From assembly GCA_016185605.1 (NCBI GenBank), contig JACPNG010000011.1:1-61841 (forward strand): a stretch of DNA of 61,841 nt, read 5' to 3'. This document shows, piece by piece, positions 47,219 to 57,124 of the stretch. The notes beneath the pieces were generated by a model. It was given only the letters and a program-made list of their open reading frames with translations. It was not told where the DNA came from and searched no databases. Position 1 is the first letter of the stretch, and each line of letters starts with the position of its first letter. The DNA comes from Candidatus Woesearchaeota archaeon. Lineage in GTDB: Archaea; Nanobdellota; Nanobdellia; SCGC-AAA011-G17; JACPNG01. The position numbers and the translations under genes are program-made.

Positions 47219-47794
47219 ATGAGTAAAATTCCTAATCCTAAAGAAAGTAAACCTAGAGAAATGGATAGGTTTTATGGAGACGAAAGAGATTGGTTTTTGA
47301 GAAGAGGCATTTCCAGATTAGTTGTTACATCAGGAATTACAGAGAATATTCTAAAAGAACATCCCCAATTAGCTTCGGATATAAGAGAAAAATTAGAACA
47401 AATTTACCCAAAACTAGAATTTGAATCAGCATTATTAGCTATTAAACATCTTTACTTTTGTGTTCCAAAGGAATCTGAAAAATCAACGATAGAATTATCT
47501 GATATATGCTCTAGTTATTTTGTAGATTTAGTTAGAGGATTGTTTATATGCTCCTCTTTTGATTACAGCAAATTACCCTTAAACGAACTAGATTACTTAA
47601 AATTTCTTGGAGATGAAGTGGTTAAAAGACTTGAAAATATGGGGTATATCCAGATAGATAGTAGAGGGGAAGGAAATAGAAGAGAACCTAGAGCTTATTC
47701 TTTAACTGGGAAAGGAAGAGAACTTGCAACAATATTAATAGAACAAGACTCTAAAACCATGGGAAATTTTAAGAGAGAATGGTCTAGTAGATAA
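47219..47794 (+). CDS. hypothetical winged-helix-like protein
   Basis: 191 aa; C-terminal 'RLENMGYIQIDSRGEGNRREPRAYSLTGKGRELA'. Confidence 0.5.
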   Translation: MSKIPNPKESKPREMDRFYGDERDWFLRRGISRLVVTSGITENILKEHPQLASDIREKLEQIYPKLEFESALLAIKHLYFCVPKESEKSTIELSDICSSYFVDLVRGLFICSSFDYSKLPLNELDYLKFLGDEVVKRLENMGYIQIDSRGEGNRREPRAYSLTGKGRELATILIEQDSKTMGNFKREWSSR

Positions 47795-47848
47795 TAATTT
47801 TTATTTACCAAACATAAGTTTTATAAGACTATATTTTAATATGGAATT

Positions 47849-48844
47849 ATGAGGATGAGAAGAAGGACCAAAGACAATATGATATTTATTTTGTTAATTT
47901 TATTAGTCGCTTCTATATTATTGAACACATTTTTATTCCAGGATTACCTAAATGAAAGAAATAATTATAATTTAGAAGAGATAATAAAGCAGACCACTCC
48001 TGCAGTAGTTTCTATATTTTCTCCAGACAAATCCGGATCTGGAATAATAATAACAAATGACGGCTATATAATAACAAACGAACATGTAATTTCGAAAGAA
48101 AAAAACATCACAATTTTATTGGCTGACAACAGAATTTATCAGGCAAATGTTACAGCATTGGATGATAAGACAGATATTGCCATACTAAAAATAAACGCCG
48201 ATAATCTTCCTGTAATAAAATTCGGGGATTCTGATAAAATTGAAGTCGGCCAGGATGTTATTGCAATAGGCCATCCTTATGGATTAGCTCATACAGCTAC
48301 TGTAGGAATTATCTCTGGAAAACACAGAAACAGAGGTCCAACACAATACAGGGATTTTATCCAGACAGACGCTTCGATAAATCCTGGAAATTCAGGCGGG
48401 CCTTTATTGAACACAAAAGGAGAGGTAATTGGATTAAACACTTTTATTGTCTCTGATACAAGAGCAGGAGAATTAGGATTTGCAATCCCGGTTAACGTCA
48501 TTAAAAGAGTATATAATGAATTATTAGAATATGGAAAGGTAAGAAGAGGCTATTTCGGGGTTAATGTTGCAGATATTGTTGACATAAACAAAACTACTGG
48601 GGAAGGAAGAATAGAAAAAGGAGCTGAAATAGTTAATGTTGAAAATAATAGCGCTGCGGATAATGCTGGATTAAAGATTGGGGATAAAATAATCGAAATT
48701 AATAATACAATAATAGAAAATCCAAATCATTTAAGGAATGAGATAGCTGATATATTTCCCGGAGAAAATGTCACTGTTACCATATTAAGGGATGATAAGA
48801 TATTAAATCTAAATATTAGCGTTGATGAAAGGCCTGATGAGTAA
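47849..48844 (+). CDS. HtrA/DegP-like trypsin-like serine protease with PDZ domain
   Basis: 'NEHVI', 'DIAILKI', 'NPGNSGGPLLN', PDZ 'AADNAGLKIGDKIIEIN'. Confidence 0.93.
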   Translation: MRMRRRTKDNMIFILLILLVASILLNTFLFQDYLNERNNYNLEEIIKQTTPAVVSIFSPDKSGSGIIITNDGYIITNEHVISKEKNITILLADNRIYQANVTALDDKTDIAILKINADNLPVIKFGDSDKIEVGQDVIAIGHPYGLAHTATVGIISGKHRNRGPTQYRDFIQTDASINPGNSGGPLLNTKGEVIGLNTFIVSDTRAGELGFAIPVNVIKRVYNELLEYGKVRRGYFGVNVADIVDINKTTGEGRIEKGAEIVNVENNSAADNAGLKIGDKIIEINNTIIENPNHLRNEIADIFPGENVTVTILRDDKILNLNISVDERPDE

Positions 48845-48875
48845 GCCTTATATTATTTTCTAATCTAATTAAAAT

Positions 48876-49502
48876 ATGGATAAAAATAAAAAATTGATAA
48901 TGGTTGTGGAGAGAGATGTTCTTTTTGGTAATGGCCACTTTATTGGATTTAAACATAAGGATGATTTAGATTATATGCAGATTATACTATCAAATTATTC
49001 ATGGAGGGAAAGAGGCCCAGTAGAAGATGATACAAGATTAAAACAACCAACAGGCTATACTGTTATTATAAATCCCACGTTAAAGGAAATTTTTGTATAT
49101 CAAAGATCCACTAAAGATAAAGAATATATAGAAAAGAGACTTCAAGGTAAATATTCTTGGGGTGTTGGGGGTCATGTAGAAAAAATTGATGAGGAATCAG
49201 AAAATCCAATTACTACAAGTATTATGAGGGAATTAAAAGAAGAGGTTGAGATGAATAATAATTTTCGAGATCCAGAATTATTTGGATATATTAATTTAGA
49301 ACATGATGTGCATGCAGTTCATTTCGGACTTTTATATATAGTTAAAACTGAATCAAGAATTGTAAAGCCAAAAGATCCTGAGATTAAAACAGGAGGATTA
49401 AGACCAATTAGAGAATTAGAAAAAATTTGTTCTTCTGGAAAATTTCAAGTAGAAGACTGGTCAAGAGTTGCGTTACCTTATATAAGCCTCTTATCCAGAT
49501 AG
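48876..49502 (+). CDS. NUDIX-family-like hydrolase
   Basis: 'GVGGHVEKIDEESENPITTSIMRELKEEVEM'. Confidence 0.8.
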   Translation: MDKNKKLIMVVERDVLFGNGHFIGFKHKDDLDYMQIILSNYSWRERGPVEDDTRLKQPTGYTVIINPTLKEIFVYQRSTKDKEYIEKRLQGKYSWGVGGHVEKIDEESENPITTSIMRELKEEVEMNNNFRDPELFGYINLEHDVHAVHFGLLYIVKTESRIVKPKDPEIKTGGLRPIRELEKICSSGKFQVEDWSRVALPYISLLSR

Positions 49503-49540
49503 TTAGTAAGTTTTATAAACATTAATTCTAACAATATATT

Positions 49541-49852
49541 AGTAGGAAGGTATCTAACTTTCGGATATTATCTGAGGAAAGTCCATCCACCGTTATAGGT
49601 TGCTTCTGAAAAGAAGTCCCAGAAATGGGAGGCGACCGCTAAGAAACGACACGGCCTATTAGAGCCATGATGTTGCGAAGGTTTTAGCAATAAAACTGAG
49701 TTAACCAGCTGAGCATTTTAATAGGATGCGATGAAACGACGAGTCCCAACTGGTGCAAGTCTAAACGACGCTTAGTTGAATGTTAGGATGAACTTTCAAT
49801 GACCTGTTTTTACAGGCAGAGTTCAACAAAAGATGGCTTATGCCTTCCTACT
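49541..49852 (+). ncRNA. rnpB: RNase P RNA
   Basis: Terminal stem GTAGGAAGG/CCTTCCTAC; conserved GAGGAAAGTCC; AGATGGCTTATGCC; TTTATAAAC upstream. Confidence 0.92.
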
Positions 49853-50591
49853 TCTTAAATAAATTCTTAAAGAAATTAATCATTTTTGAGAAGAACCCAA
49901 TTTTTTCCTCTTGAATTTCTTGTGTTTCCTCTTTAGTCTTATTTACTTCTTCAACCTCTTCTATTATTTTCTCAGTATTTTCTTCTGGTTTAAGTTCTTC
50001 CTGAGATTCTTCTATTCCGCATCCGGAAATATCCTCATTAAAGCATGTTCCATCCTCGCAATAGTCTTTTGTGCATTCATCTTTATCTTTACACTGTAAA
50101 CTAGAGGTGCATACAAATGTATGAATACACTTGCTACTTTTGCATTTATCTTCTGTAGTTGAGTTCTTATCGTCGCAGTCAATATCTTTCTTGCATTCTG
50201 GAATTATAATCAACTTACATTTATTCTCATCGCATTCATATCCTTTTGCACATTTACAATCCAGGCAGCAAGAATCTTTTTCCTCTTCATCGCATTTATT
50301 ATCCCCGCATACATAGACTGAAGAAGCTGTTATGTCTGCATAATTAATTTCAGGATCATCAGCATAGAATATTTCCAAGACTGTTATTTTTATCCCTTTT
50401 ATAATATTAGTCTCATCCAATCTCATTATTGCGCCCTGGCCATTTACTGACACTTTAATGGAGCTTGGACCTACACTTACTAATGTCACATTTTTTCCGC
50501 TAATGTCCATGTATTCATTTGATTTTAATTTATCAGCTAATGAAGGAGTAGTAAGAATTAATACAATTAATACGGGAATAATCCATTTCAT
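49848..50591 (-). CDS. secreted cysteine-rich hypothetical protein
   Basis: Signal peptide, cysteine-rich repeats, acidic C-terminal region. Confidence 0.6.
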   Translation of the reverse strand: MKWIIPVLIVLILTTPSLADKLKSNEYMDISGKNVTLVSVGPSSIKVSVNGQGAIMRLDETNIIKGIKITVLEIFYADDPEINYADITASSVYVCGDNKCDEEEKDSCCLDCKCAKGYECDENKCKLIIIPECKKDIDCDDKNSTTEDKCKSSKCIHTFVCTSSLQCKDKDECTKDYCEDGTCFNEDISGCGIEESQEELKPEENTEKIIEEVEEVNKTKEETQEIQEEKIGFFSKMINFFKNLFKK

Positions 50592-50627
50592 TTAATATAA
50601 ATATATTAACTTATTTTTTAATGTTTT

Positions 50628-50897
50628 CTAAGCCTTTTCATATATTATCCTTTGCAGGAATAAAATATACCAAAGAACCCCGTTAATCATAGTAACAACA
50701 GCTGAAAAGTATAATCCCAGGGAAATAAAAGATATTGTTAATGTAAATAGCCCAAGAAGAGTCAATAAAGAAGTCTGTAATACAATTAATCCCTTCTTTC
50801 TTACAAATCCATAATAGGCTTGCTGGGATAGTGAATAAGTGAATAATAAATTGCTCAAAGATACTGCTATGTCCTGCCATGCCATCTTATCCTCCAA
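50628..50897 (-). CDS. small membrane protein
   Basis: 89 aa with hydrophobic segments. Confidence 0.5.
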   Translation of the reverse strand: MEDKMAWQDIAVSLSNLLFTYSLSQQAYYGFVRKKGLIVLQTSLLTLLGLFTLTISFISLGLYFSAVVTMINGVLWYILFLQRIIYEKA

Positions 50898-50900
50898 ATT

Positions 50901-51665
50901 TTATGAATCCCCTTCATAAGTCAACTCGACTCTAATTTTTAAAGGGTTTTTATTATTAACATCTCTTAAAGAAACTGGATAACTTACTTCTAGAAAATGA
51001 TTTATTGGAAAACATTTTTCAAAATCACCCTCATTAGGTCTTATATTCTTCTCTTCCAATTTCCCTAATAAAACCCCTTCTACATTCAAATATTTATTAT
51101 CATTTGGGTCTTTTATAGAATATGAATCAAATTTTCCACCAGAAGTACTGACTTGTCTCTTATAATAGACATTTGGAATGTATTTACCATTATCTAATTT
51201 CATCGGAGGTAACATTTTACAATAAATAGCATGTGAAGGAATAGATTCTATAACCCCTGAAGGGCATCTATACCTGAGAGATCCTATTTTTTTTATATCT
51301 TCTGGATATAAGGTATATAGCATAATCGGTGGTTGTAGGTGACCCATAGATAAAATAGTTGATGCTTTTATATTAAAATAATCAAGATGAAGTTTTTGGT
51401 AGCATTCTAACCATTTCATACCGCCATCATATCCATTCAAAATTTCAGCTAAATCTATATCTCTATTAGATAAAGACAAATTTCTATGAAATAAAACTGT
51501 ATCTATCCAATCCTTTTTTTCCATCATCTCTGGGAGAATTACTCTCCCAAGCACTACTCCTTTTTTAGTTCTAATCTTTGCTGGTTCATAACCTCTTATT
51601 GTAGTTCCAGTTACATCTCCTGCAAAGAATTCCCTCTCTAAAAAACTAATTTTCAGTTCTGCCAT
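50901..51665 (-). CDS. hypothetical protein
   Basis: 254 aa ORF. Confidence 0.55.
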   Translation of the reverse strand: MAELKISFLEREFFAGDVTGTTIRGYEPAKIRTKKGVVLGRVILPEMMEKKDWIDTVLFHRNLSLSNRDIDLAEILNGYDGGMKWLECYQKLHLDYFNIKASTILSMGHLQPPIMLYTLYPEDIKKIGSLRYRCPSGVIESIPSHAIYCKMLPPMKLDNGKYIPNVYYKRQVSTSGGKFDSYSIKDPNDNKYLNVEGVLLGKLEEKNIRPNEGDFEKCFPINHFLEVSYPVSLRDVNNKNPLKIRVELTYEGDS

Positions 51666-51716
51666 CTTATCTATAAAAGCAAAAGATTTTTATATTATCC
51701 TATTTAATATATTAAA

Positions 51717-51887
51717 ATGGCAGATGAAAGGATACAGATGCCCTCTTCTGGAGGGGGATTAGTAAGGTATTTTGATGATTATAAGAGCAAGTTGCAATTC
51801 AAGCCGGAATGGGTTGTTGTATTCATAATAGTTGTAATAATAATAGAGCTAATTCTTTTCAGATTCGGCTCAAGATTTTTAGGCTAA
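51717..51887 (+). CDS. preprotein translocase subunit Sec61-beta (SecG)
   Basis: MADERIQMPSSGGGLVRYFDDYKSKLQFKPEWVVVFIIVVIIIELILFRFGSRFLG; not in the ORF track. Confidence 0.88.
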   Translation: MADERIQMPSSGGGLVRYFDDYKSKLQFKPEWVVVFIIVVIIIELILFRFGSRFLG

Positions 51888-51888
51888 A

Positions 51889-52212
51889 ATGTTTCCAAAT
51901 ATAAATCCAAGGGAATTAGAGAAAGCTATGAAGAAGCTTGGGGTAAAGCAGGAAGAGATTAAGGCTTCTGAAATAATAATAAAAACAGAAGACAAAGATT
52001 TAATTATAAAAAATCCCAATATAATGAAGATAAACATGATGGGCCAGGAGTCGTTACAGATAACTGGAAATATAGAAGAAAGAAAAAAAGAATTATTTGA
52101 TGAAGAGGACATTAAAACTGTAATGGAGCAGGCTAACTGCTCAAGGGAAGAGGCAATAGATGCTCTAAAAAGAGAAAAAGATATTGCGGCTGCAATATTA
52201 TCCCTAAAGTGA
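51889..52212 (+). CDS. nac: nascent polypeptide-associated complex protein
   Basis: 'NPRELEKAMKKLGVKQEEI', C-terminal UBA 'VMEQANCSREEAIDALKREKDIAAAILSL'. Confidence 0.9.
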   Translation: MFPNINPRELEKAMKKLGVKQEEIKASEIIIKTEDKDLIIKNPNIMKINMMGQESLQITGNIEERKKELFDEEDIKTVMEQANCSREEAIDALKREKDIAAAILSLK

Positions 52213-52246
52213 TAATGTTTATATATTAACTAATCTAAGGATAACC

Positions 52247-52735
52247 ATGGAAGTTTTAAAGGATTTAATGAAAGATTCAAATACTCATCTTAATACAGCA
52301 GATCATCTGGCTTATGTCAGCTATTCAAATATAAAAGACAATAAAATTATAGTAAGCATAGCTGATAATTTGTATAAGTCATTGCTAAAAGCTGTTGAGG
52401 CTGTATTGCAATATGAAAGGATGTACAAAAGAATCCCCCCTTATTCTGAAAATTTTAATGCTAAGCTTGAGATGTTCAAGACAAAGTGCGCTCCAAGATA
52501 TAATCTGGATAATGAGATTACAGCATTATTGGATAATTTAAGAGGAATAGTGGACCAAAAAAAAGAATTAATGGAAAACGGAAAAGAGAAATTTATTGCA
52601 TTTAATAATGAATACAAGGCAAGATCGCTTACAATAGAGAAAGTAAAAGAATATTTAGCTAAATCAAAGCCGTTTATACAAAAAGTTAACGAGATCATAA
52701 AAGAAGAATATGATAGAAGAATCAGAGAATATTGA
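52247..52735 (+). CDS. helical hypothetical protein
   Basis: 'NTADHLAYVSYSNIKDNKIIVSIADNLYKSLLKAVEAVL'; similar layout to next ORF. Confidence 0.55.
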   Translation: MEVLKDLMKDSNTHLNTADHLAYVSYSNIKDNKIIVSIADNLYKSLLKAVEAVLQYERMYKRIPPYSENFNAKLEMFKTKCAPRYNLDNEITALLDNLRGIVDQKKELMENGKEKFIAFNNEYKARSLTIEKVKEYLAKSKPFIQKVNEIIKEEYDRRIREY

Positions 52736-53156
52736 GAATGCAGTGTCTCAACTTAAGAGAGCAGACCATTTATTGTATGTAACACTAAAATATACAAGAA
52801 CTGTAGACGTAATAAAAAGCATAATAAAAAGACTAATATCTGCATTTGATTTTGCTGTAGAGGAGATGCTTGAAAAGTCAAAGGAAAAGAAAAAAATCAA
52901 GTCAGTTCCAAGGTCTCCTATAGAAAGGATAGAACTTATCAAAAAAATAATCAACGATAAGAAAATAAAAGACTATATAAAATTTTATTATTTGCTAAGG
53001 CAGATAGACAAATCATCATTCAAGGCAAAAGAAGAATACAGGAAACATGTCACTTTAATAACCCCGAAAATAGAGGTAGACGTGGAAAAAGTAAAGGAAT
53101 ATTATTATAAAACAAAAGATTTTGTAGAATCTTCAGCAAATTTCAAGGGAAAATGA
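52710..53156 (+). CDS. helical hypothetical protein
   Basis: 'KRADHLLYVTLKYTRTVDVIKSIIKRLISAFDFAVEEML'. Confidence 0.55.
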   Translation: MIEESENIENAVSQLKRADHLLYVTLKYTRTVDVIKSIIKRLISAFDFAVEEMLEKSKEKKKIKSVPRSPIERIELIKKIINDKKIKDYIKFYYLLRQIDKSSFKAKEEYRKHVTLITPKIEVDVEKVKEYYYKTKDFVESSANFKGK

Positions 53157-53929
53157 CAAGATATATAACGTGCATTTCAGGAAAAGGTGGAGTTTCAAAA
53201 ACAACAACATCAATTAATCTTGGAGCTGCATTCACTTATTTCGGCAAGGACACAACAGTAGTAGATGCTAATTTAACCACTCCAAATGTAGGAGTGCATC
53301 TAGGAGTTCCAATTGTTCCAATCAATCTTAATCATGTATTGCAGGGAAAAAACCATATTTCTGAGGCAGTTTACCTGCATCCAGTCGGAACAAAAATAGT
53401 TCCTGCAAGCATCTCAATAAATGACTTGAAAAATACAAATCCTGGAAATCTAAGAAGGGCATTAAGGGGACTGCATGGAACTACTGATATAGTATTAATA
53501 GATTCAGCAGCTGGATTGGGAAGAGAGGCTTTATTAGCGATGGAATCTGGAGATGAAATATTAATTGTGACAAATCCAGAATTGCCTGCAATAACAGATG
53601 CACTAAAAACAGTCAAGGTTGCAGAAGAGCTTGGAAAAAAGATTATTGGGGTAGTATTAACAAGGACTAAAAAAGATAATGGAGATTTATCAGCCAATAA
53701 TATAGAAACTATGCTCGAGAAGCCGATAATAGCTGTCATTCCAGAAGATAAATCAGTAAGAGAGGCATTGACAATGAAGGATGTTGTTGTCTATACCCAT
53801 CCAAAGAGCGATGCTGCTGTTGCATATAAAAAATTAGCTGCATCATTATTGAACAGAGAGTATAATGAAGAAAATCAAGAGGAAGGGACAATAAAAAGAT
53901 TATTGAAGAAATTAAAGATTGTTAAGTAA
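53153..53929 (+). CDS. MinD/ParA-family ATPase
   Basis: 'SGKGGVSKTTTSINLGAAF', 'DIVLIDSAAGLGREALLAM'. Confidence 0.92.
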   Translation: MTRYITCISGKGGVSKTTTSINLGAAFTYFGKDTTVVDANLTTPNVGVHLGVPIVPINLNHVLQGKNHISEAVYLHPVGTKIVPASISINDLKNTNPGNLRRALRGLHGTTDIVLIDSAAGLGREALLAMESGDEILIVTNPELPAITDALKTVKVAEELGKKIIGVVLTRTKKDNGDLSANNIETMLEKPIIAVIPEDKSVREALTMKDVVVYTHPKSDAAVAYKKLAASLLNREYNEENQEEGTIKRLLKKLKIVK

Positions 53930-53960
53930 ATTTTATAAGCTTATATTCTAGAATTTTAAA

Positions 53961-54890
53961 ATGGGATGTAAAAACTGCAAGATAAAACCAGTAATAGAAC
54001 TTACAAACAACAATATTAAGCTCTGCAAAAATTGCTTTTTAAAATATTTTGAAAGAAAAGCATTCAAAACAATCTCAAAATATAATTTAATAGAAGACAA
54101 TGATATTATAGGAATAGCTGCTTCCGGCGGAAAAGATTCATTTGCAGTATTATATTTACTAAACAAACTAGCAAATAAAAAAAAGGATATAAAAATAAAA
54201 GTAATAGCTATTGACGAGGGGATTAAAGATTATAGAAATCTGGATCATTTAAAGAATTACTGCAGGGAAAATAATTTAGAATTGCATATTTACTCTTTTG
54301 AAGATGAATTCGGGATGACTCTAGATAAAATTAAAAATAAAATAAGTTTAAAGCCTTGCAGCGCCTGCGGGGTATTAAGAAGATTTTTATTAAATTCAAA
54401 ATCAAAAGAATTAAATCTCAATAAGATAGCAACAGGGCATAATCTAGATGATGAGGCTCAAAATGTCCTGATGAATTTATTTAGGGGAAATTTGGAAAGA
54501 TCAGCCAGGCTTGGTCCAATTACAGGAATAAAAAGAGACAAAGGATTTATTCCCAGGATTAAGCCATTGTATTTTCTGACTGAAAAAGAAGTAGCTGCAT
54601 ATGTTTTTATAAAGAAATTTCCTGTTGATTTCTGCGAGTGTCCAAATTCTTCTGGATCCTATAGATCAGAAGTAAGAAAAATAATAAATGATTTTGAAGA
54701 GAAGCAAAAAGGCACAAAACATTCAATAATAAACTCATTCGTCGAGGAACTTCCAATGTTGAAGGAAAAATTCAAAGATTCAGAGATAAAATCATGCGAA
54801 AAATGCGGAGAGCCCTGCTCAAGCAATATTTGCAAGGCCTGCGAATTAATAGAGGATATTAAATCAAAACCTTTAAATAAAATGTCATAA
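53961..54890 (+). CDS. TIGR00269/TtuA-NcsA family tRNA thiolation protein
   Basis: 'IGIAASGGKDSFAVLYLL', 'IATGHNLDDEAQNVLMNLFRG', zinc CxxC at both termini. Confidence 0.9.
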   Translation: MGCKNCKIKPVIELTNNNIKLCKNCFLKYFERKAFKTISKYNLIEDNDIIGIAASGGKDSFAVLYLLNKLANKKKDIKIKVIAIDEGIKDYRNLDHLKNYCRENNLELHIYSFEDEFGMTLDKIKNKISLKPCSACGVLRRFLLNSKSKELNLNKIATGHNLDDEAQNVLMNLFRGNLERSARLGPITGIKRDKGFIPRIKPLYFLTEKEVAAYVFIKKFPVDFCECPNSSGSYRSEVRKIINDFEEKQKGTKHSIINSFVEELPMLKEKFKDSEIKSCEKCGEPCSSNICKACELIEDIKSKPLNKMS

Positions 54891-54900
54891 TAAGAATAAT

Positions 54901-55308
54901 ATGCTCACTACAAAAAAATATTTCACATTAGAGGAAGCAAACTCTTTATTGCCATACATTTCAAAGATTTTAATTCATATAATGAAGATAAATAACAACA
55001 TAAATGCCATTTATTCAGTATCTATAGACTATGAAGACGAGCTTAAGGCTGTCAAGAATGAAATAAATATAAATAAAAACTTCCATAGATCATATTATCA
55101 TTTGTACAAAAAAATAGAAACATTAACTGATATGGGCTGTATTGTAAAGGATGCTGATCTGGGAATAGTTGATTTCTATTCTATATATAATGAAAGAGAA
55201 ATTTTATTGTGCTGGAAATTAGGGGAAAAGCAGATTAAATACTGGCATTATCCAGAAGACGGCTATATTGGAAGACGTTCTGTTTCTGAATTAAAAAAAG
55301 AAAATTAA
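54901..55308 (+). CDS. DUF2203 family protein
   Basis: 'YFTLEEANSLLPYI', 'VKDADLGIVDFYSIYNEREILLCWKLGEKQIKYWHYPEDGYIGRR'. Confidence 0.8.
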   Translation: MLTTKKYFTLEEANSLLPYISKILIHIMKINNNINAIYSVSIDYEDELKAVKNEININKNFHRSYYHLYKKIETLTDMGCIVKDADLGIVDFYSIYNEREILLCWKLGEKQIKYWHYPEDGYIGRRSVSELKKEN

Positions 55309-56363
55309 ACTTTCGCTGTTGGTTTATTTCTAACAATTTCCATATAATTACATAATGTCTTAATATATCTAGCAACATTAAATACCCTATATTCTCCAGG
55401 CATTACCTCAATTGTTACATCTTTTTCATAATCATCCATTCCTAGAGTAATCGCCTCCTCCAAACACATTTCAATTCTCCTAAGTTGCCATTCATGTTTT
55501 CTTCTCTGATCACCATTTCCCATACCTCTTAAAAATTCCATCTCATAATCAATTTCTGCATTATCCTTATCTAATTGATCTTGGATACTTAATACAATTT
55601 TTCCTTTAGCTCCTTCAGCTTTTTCCTTTAGATCTTCTAATTTTCTCCTTCTTGCTTCAATTTTATCCCATAACTCTTTTTGTGATTTAGATAAAGAGTC
55701 TATTTTTAGAACTACTTTCTGTGCAATCCCACTATAATATTTCTCAGCCTTTACACGTAGTTCATCATCTATTTCTTTATCAAACTTCCCATAAATAGTT
55801 TTTAAAAGTAGTGGATTTGGATTATTTCCTAATAAGAATCTCTTGTTAATCTCATCCCAACCTTTATAATAACAAGAAACATATTCAACACTATTACTCC
55901 ATCTACTACCAATCTCCTCAGACTTGCAAGGCTCTAAAGAATGAACTTTTAATTCAAGACCCTCCATTTGGGTTTCAATAATCTTAAAAGACTTAACAGC
56001 CTTAAAATGAATTTTTCTTTTATCTGGAGTAACTACATACGTGGGATCATCCAACTGAACAACAAATTCATTATCTAAAATACAAACTTCATTTGATGGG
56101 AATTTTGATAACTTTTCTTGTAAACTTCTATTTTTTTCATTCAATTTATCAATAAAAGATGTGTCTAAAGATTGGTTTGCACTTACATAAAGAATAACAT
56201 AGTCTAATACAGGATTCCCTGTCGTTTCTCCTTGAGTGATTCTTTGTCCTAATAATCTAATATCAGAGATAAATCTTTTCTGCGATTCTGCTAATCTAAT
56301 TGAATGTAAATCCAATCTTTCTTGTCTTTTTGTAAAGGATAATATATCTTCTTGAATTCCCAT
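55305..56363 (-). CDS. hypothetical protein with coiled-coil region
   Basis: 352 aa ORF. Confidence 0.55.
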   Translation of the reverse strand: MGIQEDILSFTKRQERLDLHSIRLAESQKRFISDIRLLGQRITQGETTGNPVLDYVILYVSANQSLDTSFIDKLNEKNRSLQEKLSKFPSNEVCILDNEFVVQLDDPTYVVTPDKRKIHFKAVKSFKIIETQMEGLELKVHSLEPCKSEEIGSRWSNSVEYVSCYYKGWDEINKRFLLGNNPNPLLLKTIYGKFDKEIDDELRVKAEKYYSGIAQKVVLKIDSLSKSQKELWDKIEARRRKLEDLKEKAEGAKGKIVLSIQDQLDKDNAEIDYEMEFLRGMGNGDQRRKHEWQLRRIEMCLEEAITLGMDDYEKDVTIEVMPGEYRVFNVARYIKTLCNYMEIVRNKPTAKV

Positions 56364-56452
56364 GTGACCCCAATATTAATCTTAAGATATAGTAAAATTT
56401 ATATAACTTTCTAAAAAATATTTTGCACAGAAGAAGTTATGCCGAAGAAAAA

Positions 56453-57061
56453 CTAGAATAATTTTAACTGCTGTCCATTTGTCATGACAATACTAAATAA
56501 TTTATCAAATCTATCTCTGTATCTCTCATCTTTTATATCCAGTCTAAAATATTTAGGAGGTAAATGAATATCAAATGAAATTTCAGCACACGGATAAATC
56601 AATTTACCATCATCTCCATTAAACCTTAAATTTCCTCCAGCCATTTTATAATCTCTTTTTAATAACTCATCTAAGCAAGTTAGAAATATCCCAAACTCAT
56701 TAGCACCATAATATTTTCCAATGCTAAATTTCAACTTATTAATTTTACCGGGATTTATTACCTCATTTAAGGTAATCTTTGATGACCTAAATGGAATAGC
56801 AGTTTGCATTAAGGTTGGAACAAATTTTTCTGTATCCCTTGAATATTCGAACTCTCCTGATGAATAAGGGTGTATTCCATTCTCAATGCATTTTCTCAAA
56901 TAATCAGAATGATCTTTTTCTTTAGGATCTGGAATTGATATTCCATGCGCTAGAAAAGTAATCTCTGCAGAATTAGGATGAATAGGAATTCTTTTTATAG
57001 CCTCTGGAAAGGTTTCATCTAATAGTTTAGATATATCTTCGGTTTCAGAGATATTTACCAT
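56453..57061 (-). CDS. hypothetical protein
   Basis: 202 aa ORF. Confidence 0.55.
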   Translation of the reverse strand: MVNISETEDISKLLDETFPEAIKRIPIHPNSAEITFLAHGISIPDPKEKDHSDYLRKCIENGIHPYSSGEFEYSRDTEKFVPTLMQTAIPFRSSKITLNEVINPGKINKLKFSIGKYYGANEFGIFLTCLDELLKRDYKMAGGNLRFNGDDGKLIYPCAEISFDIHLPPKYFRLDIKDERYRDRFDKLFSIVMTNGQQLKLF

Positions 57062-57124
57062 CCCGTCTTATAATTTGATGAAAAGAATCAATATGCAGGG
57101 GGTTTATTAATATTTCCCTATTTT

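Noticed and set aside
49730-49760. GACGAGTCCC as another att copy
   Set aside because: Belongs to the RNase P RNA; only partial match to the att core.
52748-53739. Long minus-strand ORFs opposite the MinD cluster
   Set aside because: Antisense shadows of well-supported plus-strand genes.
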